From positions 1-12,437 of the forward strand of contig CAZTVF010000139.1 of assembly GCA_964616985.1 (NCBI GenBank): 12,437 bases of DNA, read 5' to 3'. Every line of letters begins with the position of its first letter. Position 1 is the stretch's first letter. The position numbers and the translations under genes are program-made. Of the stretch, positions 6,309 through 12,437 are shown piece by piece. The DNA is from CAZTVF01 sp964616985 (GTDB lineage: Bacteria > Planctomycetota > Phycisphaerae > SM23-33). The notes below the pieces were generated by a model. It was not told the DNA's origin. It saw only the letters and a list, made by a program, of their open reading frames with translations, and searched no databases.

Positions 6309-7514
6309 ATGGGTGTGATCCGACACATAACTCTCCCCCGAGGCTTCGTCGCCGCGGGCGTCAAGTGCGGCATCAAGGCCAGCGGCAACAACGACCTGGC
6401 CATCATCGCCTGCGAGCATGACGCCGCCGCCGCCATCGTGACGACGCGCAACCAGGTTATCGGCGCGCCGGTCTCGTGGTGCCGTCAGATCCTGCCCAAG
6501 GGCTGCGGCGTCATCCGCGGCATGGTGATCAACTCCGGCTGCTCCAACGTGTGCACGGGCGCCAGGGGCCTGCGCGACGCCAGGACGATGGCCGAGTTGA
6601 CGGCCAAGCGGCTCGGCACGACGCCCTCGAAGGTGCTGGTGGCATCGACGGGCATCATCGGCCACCCCCTGCCGATGCCGAAGATCCGCAAGGGGATCGC
6701 GCTGGCCGCCGGCCAACTCGGCACGCGCAACGATCAGGAAACGCTGCGGGCCATCATGACCACCGACACCCGCGAGAAGACGGCCGTCGTGCAGACGAGG
6801 ATCGCAGGCAAGAGTGTGACCATCGCGGGCATCGTCAAGGGCGCGGGCATGATCGCGCCGTCGCTGGCGACGATGATCTCGGTCGTCACCACCGATGCCG
6901 CCATAGCCCCCGCCGCCCTGCAGGCCGCCCTGGCCTCCTGCGTCGGCGACACCTACAACGCCATCACCATCGATAGCGATACCTCCACCTCCGACACCGT
7001 CGCCGTCCTCGCCAGCGGCCTGGCCGGCAACCCGACCATCACCGCGGGCTCCTCCGCGTTCAAGGCCTTCGCGGCTGCCCTCAAGGAAGTCTGCCGTGAA
7101 CTGGCCCGCGCGGTGGTGGCCGACGGCGAGGGCGCGACCAAGGTCATCGACATCAACGTCCGCGGCGCCCGCAGTGATGAAGAGGCGTCAGCCGCGGCCA
7201 AGACCGTGGCCAACTCGCCGCTGTTCAAGTGCGCGGTCCATGGCGGCGACCCCAACTGGGGCCGCATCCTGGCCGCCCTGGGCCGCTCGCCCGCGAAGGT
7301 CGACATGAACAAGACCGTGATCAAGATCGGCGGCGTGGCCGTCTTCTCCCGCGGCACCGGCGCGAAGTTCAACCTCAAGAAGGTCGAGCAGCACCTGGCC
7401 GGCAAGGAAATCGTCATCGACTGCGATCTGGGCCTGGGCCGCGGCGCCGCCACCGCCATCACCTGCGACCTCTCCCGCGAGTACATCACCATCAACGCCG
7501 ATTACCACACGTGA
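6309..7514 (+). CDS. argJ: Bifunctional ornithine acetyltransferase / N-acetylglutamate synthase
   Basis: ArgJ transfers the acetyl group from N-acetyl-ornithine to glutamate, recycling acetyl in arginine synthesis; many members also use acetyl-CoA. The 401-residue protein is made as a precursor that cleaves itself. The expected site is between Ala187 and Thr188 in GAGMIAPSLATMI, leaving Thr188 as nucleophile of the beta chain. The oxyanion-type motif VASTGIIG (111-118), GDPNWGRILAALG and the C-terminal EYITINADYHT are typical. The usual NSGNANACTG reads NSGCSNVCTG here (residues 75-84). ATG 6309 is chosen because TGAGGA (6298-6303) lies five bases upstream; ATG 6297 is in frame and possible. 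Whether it is monofunctional or bifunctional cannot be read from sequence alone. Confidence 0.95.
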   Translation: MGVIRHITLPRGFVAAGVKCGIKASGNNDLAIIACEHDAAAAIVTTRNQVIGAPVSWCRQILPKGCGVIRGMVINSGCSNVCTGARGLRDARTMAELTAKRLGTTPSKVLVASTGIIGHPLPMPKIRKGIALAAGQLGTRNDQETLRAIMTTDTREKTAVVQTRIAGKSVTIAGIVKGAGMIAPSLATMISVVTTDAAIAPAALQAALASCVGDTYNAITIDSDTSTSDTVAVLASGLAGNPTITAGSSAFKAFAAALKEVCRELARAVVADGEGATKVIDINVRGARSDEEASAAAKTVANSPLFKCAVHGGDPNWGRILAALGRSPAKVDMNKTVIKIGGVAVFSRGTGAKFNLKKVEQHLAGKEIVIDCDLGLGRGAATAITCDLSREYITINADYHT

Positions 7515-7543
7515 GAAGCGGTAACCGGTGAGCAGTAAACAGC

Positions 7544-7578
7544 AGCGGGACGTGGCTTCGGTCGCGTCCCGCTCTTTT
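7544..7578 (+). terminator. Intrinsic terminator after argJ
   Basis: AGCGGGACG (7544-7552) pairs perfectly with CGTCCCGCT (7565-7573) across a 12-nt loop and is followed by CTTTT. It lies 30 nt after the argJ stop codon. Confidence 0.85.
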
Positions 7579-7680
7579 GTGGTCCGGCGTTCATGATTCC
7601 GATCGCGCCCGAAGCCGGCACGCGGCTCCGTCGGGGCAACGCGTTCGACCCGTCGTGATCGTCCACGCGTGGCAGGACTT

Positions 7681-7758
7681 GGTGCTCTGTCTACCTTCAA
7701 GTGAGGGGTGGCGGCCTTCCTAGGCCGCCACCCCTTGAATGACATGAGACAGAGCACT
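7681..7758. repeat. Long nested inverted repeat (MITE-like) with REP-like core
   Basis: The outer arms GTGCTCTGTCT (7682-7692) and AGACAGAGCAC (7747-7757) are perfect complements. Inside them TTCAA (7696-7700) pairs with TTGAA (7735-7739). At the centre GGGGTGGCGGCCT (7705-7717) pairs perfectly with AGGCCGCCACCCC (7722-7734) around the loop TCCT. The central part is a copy of the palindrome at 5075-5100 and 8210-8235. No target-site duplication is obvious. Confidence 0.8.
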
Positions 7759-7908
7759 AGCCCTGCGGGCGAGGACCTGCACCTCCCGCCTTCCCCACGC
7801 CGCAAGCTTTGCCCACACGTCACACCTTCCCGTGTTTATCACACGCGAAACTTTCCGCACCAGGCAGCGACTTTAGATAATTTCTCCCCTTCTCAGGTTT
7901 TTTGTCCC

Positions 7909-7937
7909 GTGGTAAGATGAGTCCGTCAAGTTACCAC
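7909..7937 (+). promoter_or_regulatory. Inverted repeat upstream of the small ORF
   Basis: GTGGTAA (7909-7915) and TTACCAC (7931-7937) form perfect 7-bp arms around 15 nt, overlapping the -10-like TAAGAT. It could be an operator or a leader hairpin; sequence alone does not decide. Confidence 0.4.
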
Positions 7938-7969
7938 AAGATACTTAGACCGCCTTAGGAGGTGTTCAA

Positions 7970-8041
7970 GTGTCCGAAAGCCTACAGCGCAAGTTCAAGA
8001 TGATCTTCTTCATCGCCCTCAGCTTCGCCGCGATGTGCTGA
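7970..8041 (+). CDS. Possible 23-residue membrane peptide
   Basis: A GTG at 7970 lies behind TAGGAGGTG (7956-7964), one of the strongest ribosome binding sites in the window, at five bases' spacing. The frame runs 23 codons to TGA. The peptide has a polar and basic start (SESLQRKFK) and a hydrophobic segment (IFFIALSFAAM) ending in a single Cys, so it would form one short membrane helix. It has no neighbour in the same direction within 4 kb. Possible roles are a small membrane regulator, a type I toxin-like peptide or a leader peptide; no family is recognised. The ribosome binding site may be partly masked by a small hairpin with ACCGCC (7949-7954). It could also be a chance frame. Confidence 0.45.
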   Translation: MSESLQRKFKMIFFIALSFAAMC

Positions 8042-8049
8042 GCCGTTCT

Positions 8050-8080
8050 TTCACCACAAAGGGCACAAAGAACACAAAGG
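8050..8080 (+). repeat. CACAAAG-type repeat, left copy
   Basis: TTCACCACAAAGGGCACAAA and the next bases show a 9-base rhythm (CACAAAGGG, CACAAAGAA, CACAAAGGG). The first 22 bases are perfectly complementary to 8310-8331, and about 27 of 30 match over the longer span. It starts 9 nt after the stop of the small ORF. Confidence 0.85.
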
Positions 8081-8209
8081 GAAAGTCCTGTCCCGGCGAT
8101 TCGGTTGCCCCGATCATTGCTCCCGCGCCGCGTCCCCCATCGCTGATGCCTGCGACCCGACTCTCACTCCAGCCGTCGCTGCCGTAGCGCTCTCACATTC
8201 GTGATGTCA

Positions 8210-8235
8210 GGCGGCGGCCTGGGAAGGCCGCCACC
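8210..8235 (-). repeat. REP-like palindrome, copy 3
   Basis: GGCGGCGGCCT, the loop GGGA and AGGCCGCCACC. All 26 bases are the exact reverse complement of 5075-5100. Confidence 0.85.
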
Positions 8236-8300
8236 TATCGTCCAAAGCCAATATGACCATCGCCGTTCTCACGGCTTCGGAGCCCGCCTCTGCATTCCTC

Positions 8301-8331
8301 TCTTGGTGCTCTTTGTGCCCTTTGTGGTGAA
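8301..8331 (-). repeat. CACAAAG-type repeat, right inverted copy
   Basis: On the - strand it reads TTCACCACAAAGGGCACAAA followed by GAGCACCAAGA. It begins four bases after the ligA stop codon (8336-8338) and is inverted relative to 8050-8080. A ligA transcript crossing both copies could fold them together. Confidence 0.85.
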
Positions 8332-8335
8332 GCTC

Positions 8336-10558
8336 TTAGCCCCCCAGCCGCCGGGCGAACTCGGCCTCATCGATGATCTCGACGCCGAGGAGCTTGGCCT
8401 TGTCGGCCTTGGAGCCGGCGTCGGCGCCGGCGACGACGAAGCTGGTGCTCTTGGAGACGCTGGACGCGGCCTTGCCCCCGGCGGCCTTGATCGCGTCCTC
8501 GGCCTCCTTGCGTGAGAACTTCTCCAGCACGCCCGTCACCACCACCGTCTTGCCCGCCAGCGGCTGCGGGCCGGCAACGACCCGTTTGACCGTCGCCATG
8601 CTCACGCCCGCCGTCCGCAGGCGGTTGATCATATCCTCACCCGCCTCGCTGTGCAGGAACGTGTAGATCGCCTCGGAGATCACGCTGGGATCATCCTGCT
8701 TCATCGCGGCCGTCAGTTCTTCGACGCTCGCCTCGACCACGTTGCGGCCGGAGCCAAGCCGGGCTGCGATGGCTTCCGCCTTGGCAGTGTCCAGGCCCTT
8801 GATCTTCAGGTCGCGCAACGCCTGCACGAGTTCGCCGTCGAGCAAGTCGCGGATTCGCGCGGCTGCGTCACCCGACACCGCCTCGTGCACGCGCTCGGCC
8901 ACTACGCTCGGCTTGGTCAGCGCCAGCCGGATGTCCGCCTTGCTGGCCGCCAGAACCTGCTCCAGCGAATCGAAACTCTTCACCAGTTCCTCGGCAGTGG
9001 AGTTCCCCACGTGGCGGATGCCCAAGGCCGCGATCACTCGCTGCAGGCCGCGATCCCTGCTCGCGGCGATCCCCTCGATCAGCCGCTGCGACGACTTCTC
9101 GCCCATCCGCTCGAGGTTCGCCAGGTCGGCGGCCGTCAGCTTGTACAGGTCCGCGAAATGATGCACCAGCCCATGCGTCACCAGTTGGTCGATCACGGCG
9201 GGGCCGAGGTTGCCGATGTCCATCTGGTCGCGCCCGGCGAAGAACTCCAGCCGCTGGCGGATCTGCGCAGGGCACTCGGGATTCACGCACCGCAGCGCCA
9301 CCTCGCCCGCTTCGCGCACGGCCGGCTGGTTGCACGAGGGGCATGCTGCGGGCGCCCGCAGCGGCTGCGCGTCTCGCGGCCGCTTGTCAAAGACCACCTG
9401 CACGACCTGGGGGATGATCTCGCCCGCCTTCTCGACGACGATCGTGTCGCCCACGCGGACGTCCAGGCGCTCGACCTGGTCGAAGTTGTGCAGCGATGCG
9501 TTGGACACGGTCGTGCCGGCGAGTTGCACGGGGTCGAAGTGCGCCACCGGCGTGATCGTGCCCAGCCGGCCGACATTGAAGCTCACCTCGCGGAGCACGG
9601 TGGCGGCCTGCTCGGCCTGGTACTTGTAGGCGATGCACCACCGCGGGTACTTGCTGGTCGTCCCCAGGGCGTCGCGGGCATCGAGTTCGTCGACCTTCAC
9701 CACCATGCCGTCGGTCTCGAAGTCCACCTCGGCCTTCATGGCCCGCCACGCCTCGATGGCCCCGATGACGGCGGCCGCATCGTCGCATACCTTCATGTGT
9801 GAGTTGATCGGCAGGCCCCATCGGCCCAGCAGCGCCATCACCTCGCTCGCGCGCACGCCCAGATTGCGCGACACAACGCCCAGGCCATGCGTGATGAACG
9901 CCAGGCCGCGGTCGGCGGCGATCTTGGGGTCGAGTTGCTTGAGCGTCCCGGCCGCGCCGTTGCGGGGGTTGGCGAACGTCTCCAGTCCCTGCTCCACGCG
10001 GCGGGCGTTGTAGGCGTTGAACGCCTTCCGCGGCCAGTACACCTCGCCGCGCACCTCGAGCACCTCGGGGATGCCCTCGCCGATCAGCCGCAGCGGCAGC
10101 GAACGGATCGTGCGGACGTTGCTGGTGACATCATCGCCCTGCCGGCCGTCGCCGCGCGTGACGCCGCGGATGAGCACGCCGTTCTCATAGCGGATGGCCA
10201 TGGCCACGCCGTCGATCTTGGGGTCGACGAGATAGTGATAGTTCGCATGCTCCAGGCTCTTGCGGATGCGGGCGTCGAACTCACGAACCTCGTCCTCGCT
10301 ATAGGTGTTGTCGATGCTCAGCATCGGCTCGGAGTGCTGCACCTGCACGAAGCCCTCAATGGGCTGGCCGCCGACGCGCTGCGTGGGAGAGTCGGGCGTG
10401 ACGAGTTCGGGGTGCTCGGCTTCGAGGCGCTTGAGCTCGTCCATGAGGCGGTCGTAGTCGCGGTCGGATATCTCGGGCTTGGCCTCGACATAATAGAGGT
10501 AGTCGTGCCGCTGGATCTCCTGCCGCAACTGCTTCGCACGCTCTGCCGCGTCGGTCAT
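8336..10558 (-). CDS. ligA: NAD-dependent DNA ligase
   Basis: LigA seals nicks in replication and repair using NAD+. The 740-residue product shows the family order. First comes the NAD-binding Ia domain (DYLYYVEAKPEISDRDYD near residues 19-36), then the adenylation domain with Lys114 in the KIDG motif and DGMVVKVDE. An OB fold follows, then a zinc site Cys406, Cys409, Cys424 and Cys429. Helix-hairpin-helix repeats and a C-terminal BRCT domain (about 665-740, GKTVVVTGVLEKFSRKEAE) complete it. It is somewhat longer than the usual 670 or so. Three ATG codons stand in a row (10564, 10561, 10558); the third is chosen because GGAG lies six bases before it. It follows ndk by 24 nt and is probably co-transcribed. 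Confidence 0.97.
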   Translation of the reverse strand: MTDAAERAKQLRQEIQRHDYLYYVEAKPEISDRDYDRLMDELKRLEAEHPELVTPDSPTQRVGGQPIEGFVQVQHSEPMLSIDNTYSEDEVREFDARIRKSLEHANYHYLVDPKIDGVAMAIRYENGVLIRGVTRGDGRQGDDVTSNVRTIRSLPLRLIGEGIPEVLEVRGEVYWPRKAFNAYNARRVEQGLETFANPRNGAAGTLKQLDPKIAADRGLAFITHGLGVVSRNLGVRASEVMALLGRWGLPINSHMKVCDDAAAVIGAIEAWRAMKAEVDFETDGMVVKVDELDARDALGTTSKYPRWCIAYKYQAEQAATVLREVSFNVGRLGTITPVAHFDPVQLAGTTVSNASLHNFDQVERLDVRVGDTIVVEKAGEIIPQVVQVVFDKRPRDAQPLRAPAACPSCNQPAVREAGEVALRCVNPECPAQIRQRLEFFAGRDQMDIGNLGPAVIDQLVTHGLVHHFADLYKLTAADLANLERMGEKSSQRLIEGIAASRDRGLQRVIAALGIRHVGNSTAEELVKSFDSLEQVLAASKADIRLALTKPSVVAERVHEAVSGDAAARIRDLLDGELVQALRDLKIKGLDTAKAEAIAARLGSGRNVVEASVEELTAAMKQDDPSVISEAIYTFLHSEAGEDMINRLRTAGVSMATVKRVVAGPQPLAGKTVVVTGVLEKFSRKEAEDAIKAAGGKAASSVSKSTSFVVAGADAGSKADKAKLLGVEIIDEAEFARRLGG

Positions 10559-10582
10559 CATCATCTCCGCACACCGGTGCCG

Positions 10583-11053
10583 TCAGATCAACGTATCGCC
10601 CCGCCGCGCATAGATCCATGGCTCCGCCGCCAGCGGGTAGGCGACGATCTCGCCGGGGCCAAAGAACAGCGGGATTTCCCGCGCCGCCGCCTCGGGCGAG
10701 TCGCTGCCGTGGACGAGATTGTACCGCCGGCTGGCGCCGAAATCTCCGCGGATGGTGCCGCCCGGCGCGTCGGGGCCGAACGTCGGGCCCATCATCGCGC
10801 GGCAGATGCCAATGGCCCCTGCCCCCTGCAGCACCATCGCCACCACGGGCGAGGAGGTGATGAACTCCACCAGCGCCTCGTAGAAATCCTTGCCCTGATG
10901 CACCGCGTACATCCGCCGGGCCAGGGGCTCGTCCACGGCCAGCATCTTCATCGCCGCGATCTTGAGGCCGCGTGCCTCGAAACGCGCGATGATCCGCCCC
11001 ACCAACTGCCGCTGCACCGCATCGGGCTTAAGCACGATAAGCGTCTGTTCCAT
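10583..11053 (-). CDS. ndk: Nucleoside diphosphate kinase
   Basis: Ndk balances nucleoside triphosphate pools by passing phosphate from ATP to other NDPs through a phospho-histidine. The 156-residue protein has the family start (EQTLIVLKPDAV), the GKDFYEALVEFITSSPVVAMVL region, and Arg-rich ASRRYNLVHGSDSPEAAAREI with catalytic His115. Ending in IYARRGDTLI, it is slightly longer than the usual 140 or so. The start at ATG 11053 has AGGAG seven bases upstream; that site overlaps the stop codon of the PIN gene, so the two are closely linked. ligA follows. Confidence 0.96.
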   Translation of the reverse strand: MEQTLIVLKPDAVQRQLVGRIIARFEARGLKIAAMKMLAVDEPLARRMYAVHQGKDFYEALVEFITSSPVVAMVLQGAGAIGICRAMMGPTFGPDAPGGTIRGDFGASRRYNLVHGSDSPEAAAREIPLFFGPGEIVAYPLAAEPWIYARRGDTLI

Positions 11054-11063
11054 CGGGTCTCTC

Positions 11064-11498
11064 CTAAGACAACACGCGAATCTCGCACATCTTCGCCGGG
11101 ACCTTCTTGGCCAGCTTCCGGTCGGCCGTCACCAGGGGCGCGCCCAGCTGCACCGCCAGGGCGACATAGCAGGCGTCGTAGGCGCTGATCTCGAATTGAT
11201 GTGCCAACTCGACAGCCGCCTCCACCAGCCCCTGCGTAGGGTAGCTCTTGATGCGAAGCGAACGGAGTATCGCCATGTCCGACTGAACATCGGCATGTTC
11301 ATACAGCCGCCGCCGGACATGTTTGCACAAGACGTTGGCGCATTCAACATATAGCAGGTCGGGCGCATACAGAGTCGCCGGTGGCTCGTGCAGCAGCCCG
11401 TCGAAGATCTGGCGAGCCTGAGGCGCCAGGGGATCTGGCAGGAACAGCATTGCCGTGACGCTGGCATCAATAACGCAAGCGGGGCCCCAGGGGTTCAC
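11064..11498 (-). CDS. PIN-domain ribonuclease toxin (VapC-like)
   Basis: PIN toxins are Mg-dependent ribonucleases that block translation, often by cutting tRNA or rRNA, when freed from their antitoxin. The 144-residue product has the four acidic residues expected: Asp11 (VIDAS), Glu52 (LYVECANVL), Asp108 (SAYDACYVALA) and Asp126 (LVTADRKL), so it appears active. The GTG start overlaps the antitoxin stop by four bases (GTGA), the usual toxin-antitoxin coupling. The stop lies 10 nt before ndk. The cellular target cannot be inferred from sequence. Confidence 0.9.
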   Translation of the reverse strand: MNPWGPACVIDASVTAMLFLPDPLAPQARQIFDGLLHEPPATLYAPDLLYVECANVLCKHVRRRLYEHADVQSDMAILRSLRIKSYPTQGLVEAAVELAHQFEISAYDACYVALAVQLGAPLVTADRKLAKKVPAKMCEIRVLS

Positions 11499-11737
11499 CT
11501 GGCACGGTCCTTTCGAAGGGAAGCGACGATGCTGGTCTTGAGTCGCCGCCGCTTCTCGCTGCGGCGCCGGACTTCTGCGAGCAGTGCGGCCTGGGCCTCG
11601 CGGCTATCCTGATCATGCATGACCTCGGCTACGATGTTCACCAACTCCGCACTGAGCGATCTGCCGCGCTCGGTAGCTCGCTGGCGCAACCGTCGATGCA
11701 GCGTGTCTGGAAAGTTCCGGACGTGCAGTGTGGCCAT
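11495..11737 (-). CDS. FitA/VapB-like ribbon-helix-helix antitoxin
   Basis: The 80-residue product starts with a ribbon-helix-helix DNA-binding domain (ATLHVRNFPDTLHRRLRQRA, then GRSLSAELVNIVAEV). A basic C-terminal tail (residues 41-80) probably wraps the PIN toxin. ATG 11737 is fixed by AAGGAG (11744-11749) six bases upstream; a longer frame back to 11782 would run through the promoter and is rejected. The protein is expected to neutralise the toxin and, with it, repress the shared promoter through the inverted repeat at 11771-11795. Confidence 0.88.
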   Translation of the reverse strand: MATLHVRNFPDTLHRRLRQRATERGRSLSAELVNIVAEVMHDQDSREAQAALLAEVRRRSEKRRRLKTSIVASLRKDRAR

Positions 11738-11760
11738 AGGCTTCTCCTTACCCACACTCC

Positions 11761-11795
11761 AGTATATTGAGCATGGTTGCACTATGCAACCATGC
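11761..11795 (-). promoter_or_regulatory. Promoter and operator of the toxin-antitoxin genes
   Basis: On the - strand TATACT (11766-11761) is a good -10 box, with a weak -35 TTGCAT 17 bases upstream. The -35 lies inside a perfect inverted repeat: GCATGGTTGCA (11771-11781), centre CTA, TGCAACCATGC (11785-11795). Ribbon-helix-helix antitoxins characteristically bind such repeats at their own promoter. Confidence 0.8.
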
Positions 11796-11901
11796 GTGTC
11801 GTGTCAGTCAATGACGATGAATGATAGCCTCGGCAGGGGCAATACCAGCCTCATGAGGCGCCATTCCGTAGTTCATCTGTCGCAGACAGGTTCTGGCGGG
11901 G

Positions 11902-11940
11902 CATGCCGGCGCGTCGCAGACGGCGCGACGCTTCGGCATG
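11902..11940. repeat. Long GC hairpin between antitoxin and araB
   Basis: CATGCCG (11902-11908) pairs with CGGCATG (11934-11940), and GCGTCGC (11911-11917) pairs with GCGACGC (11925-11931). One mismatch and one G-T pair separate the two stems. Its GGCATG ends and GC core recall the 41-nt elements between argC and argJ, but the match is loose. It has no T-tract. Confidence 0.6.
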
Positions 11941-12006
11941 GCACCCGATCAGCTTCCCACCCTGTCGCCAGTGGGACCCTCGCTGCCTGTCAACAGAATC
12001 ACCCGC

Positions 12007-12035
12007 TGGACTTGCGTGCCCGGGATGAATATGAT
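12007..12035 (+). promoter_or_regulatory. Possible araB promoter
   Basis: TGGACT (12007-12012) and TATGAT (12030-12035) are spaced by 17 bases, with a predicted start near 12042, about 20 nt before the araB start. The -35 match is only moderate. The rest of 11796-12006 shows the hairpin at 11902-11940 and no gene; I see no clear AraC- or AraR-type half-sites. Confidence 0.45.
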
Positions 12036-12063
12036 GCTGGCCGCTCATCGAAAGGAAAACTAC

Positions 12064-12437
12064 ATGGCAAAGTATTCAATCGGTCTGGACTACGGCACGA
12101 ACTCCGTCCGCACGATCATCGTCAACGTGAGCAACGGCAAGGAAATCGCCACCGCCACCTGGGGCTACGAGCATGGCAAGGACGGCGTGATCCTGGCCAG
12201 CGACCCGCACCTTGCCCGCCAGCACCCCGCCGACTACGTCAAGGGCGCCGAGATCGTCATTACCAAGGCCCTGGCCGCGGCCGCCAAGGCCGTCAAGGGC
12301 TTCAAGCCCGACCAAGTCATCGGCATCGGCGTCGACACCACCGGCTCGACCCCCCTGCCCGTGGACGCCTCCGGCCGCCCGCTGGCCTACGACAAGCGTT
12401 TCGCACGTGAACCCGCCGCGATGGCCTGGCTGTGGAA
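12064..12437 (+). CDS. araB: Ribulokinase, N-terminal part (3' end outside window)
   Basis: AraB phosphorylates L-ribulose to L-ribulose-5-phosphate with ATP in arabinose use. About 124 residues of an expected 550 or so are visible. They begin with the FGGY-kinase phosphate loop LDYGTNSVR (Asp9 to Arg16), then ATWGYEHGKDGVI, and the ribulokinase stretch GIGVDTTGSTPLPVDASGR with FAREPAAMAWLW. These details favour ribulokinase over xylulokinase or glycerol kinase. The start at ATG 12064 has AAAGGA seven bases upstream. Downstream genes, where araA or araD might lie, are not visible. Confidence 0.92.
   Translation, partial: MAKYSIGLDYGTNSVRTIIVNVSNGKEIATATWGYEHGKDGVILASDPHLARQHPADYVKGAEIVITKALAAAAKAVKGFKPDQVIGIGVDTTGSTPLPVDASGRPLAYDKRFAREPAAMAWLW

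Larger units (their letters stand above)
7579..7969. other. Non-coding stretch between argJ terminator and small ORF
   Basis: I see no credible protein gene here. From left to right it holds about 100 nt without visible structure, the long nested inverted repeat at 7681-7758, and a partial match (7761-7783) to the right half of the 41-nt repeat of the argC-argJ gap. Then come three spaced CGTGT/ACACG words (7815-7845) and the leader of the possible 23-codon gene. GATAAT (7876-7881) and TAAGAT (7913-7918) are -10-like, but neither has a good -35 partner. Confidence 0.6.
8042..8335. other. Repeat-rich intergenic stretch before ligA 3' end
   Basis: No gene is credible here. The stretch is framed by the inverted CACAAAG repeats (8050-8080 and 8301-8331) and contains the REP-like palindrome at 8210-8235. 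The parts between (8082-8209 and 8236-8300) show nothing recognisable, and no T-tract terminator is visible for ligA. Confidence 0.6.

Noticed and set aside
7911..7937. GATGAGTCCGT resembling the hammerhead ribozyme core
   Set aside because: The matching GAAA core and cleavage-site helices are absent; the short likeness is probably chance.
8651..11188. Long open frames on the + strand across ligA and ndk
   Set aside because: They are antisense to two well-recognised genes. Their Ala/Arg/His/Gly-rich products look like GC-rich shadow translation and match no family I know.
11619..12410. A 263-residue + strand frame across the antitoxin and araB start
   Set aside because: It crosses the antitoxin promoter, the intergenic hairpin and araB out of frame; the araB frame has the motifs.
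1..12437. CRISPR array
   Set aside because: The repeats seen are palindromic and scattered; none shows regular repeat-spacer spacing.

Overview
The window is GC-rich bacterial chromosomal DNA. It holds the right-hand end of an integrated phage-like element (about 1-3653) followed by ordinary host genes. Gene content and the style of several proteins (ribosomal protein L13 starting MTTK, GC-rich coding, dispersed short palindromes between genes, a tRNA gene without encoded CCA) fit a planctomycete-type organism, perhaps Phycisphaerae. This is an inference from memory of such proteins, not a demonstrated assignment.

Region 1 (1-3653, integrated element). The + strand carries the 3' part of a large phage-type protein, then four small genes packed end to end: a two-helix membrane protein with a long charged helix, a lipoprotein, a protein with a C-terminal membrane anchor, and a two-helix holin-like protein. 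Stop and start codons overlap at two of these junctions. This resembles a phage lysis or membrane module, but no endolysin is visible. Facing it on the - strand is a complete tyrosine recombinase. Its reading frame opens 5 nt beyond the 3' end of a tRNA-Leu(UAA) gene on the same strand, which is the classic geometry of an element inserted at the 3' end of a tRNA gene. The other end of the element lies outside the window.

Region 2 (3653-7578, host). tRNA-Leu(UAA) has a good promoter on the - strand. Diverging from it is rplM-rpsI (ribosomal proteins L13 and S9), with a promoter and a strong terminator. Then come argC and argJ, two arginine biosynthesis genes, with hairpins in the argC leader and between the two genes; a terminator follows argJ.

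Region 3 (7579-8335, mostly non-coding). This stretch contains a long nested inverted repeat, a possible 23-residue membrane peptide gene with a near-perfect ribosome binding site, an inverted pair of CACAAAG-type repeats, and another copy of a palindrome also seen before argC.

Region 4 (8336-11800, - strand). Four genes run in one direction with overlaps or gaps of 10-20 nt: a FitA/VapB-like antitoxin, a PIN-domain toxin, ndk (nucleoside diphosphate kinase) and ligA (NAD-dependent DNA ligase). A perfect 11-bp inverted repeat sits at the promoter of the antitoxin gene and is the likely autoregulatory operator.

Region 5 (11800-12437). An intergenic stretch with one long hairpin leads to the 5' part of araB (ribulokinase), which runs off the window edge.

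Nothing here is a clearly new enzymatic system. The most unusual items are the tRNA/integrase junction, the set of dispersed palindromic repeats, the possible 23-residue peptide gene, and the toxin-antitoxin pair placed upstream of ndk-ligA.
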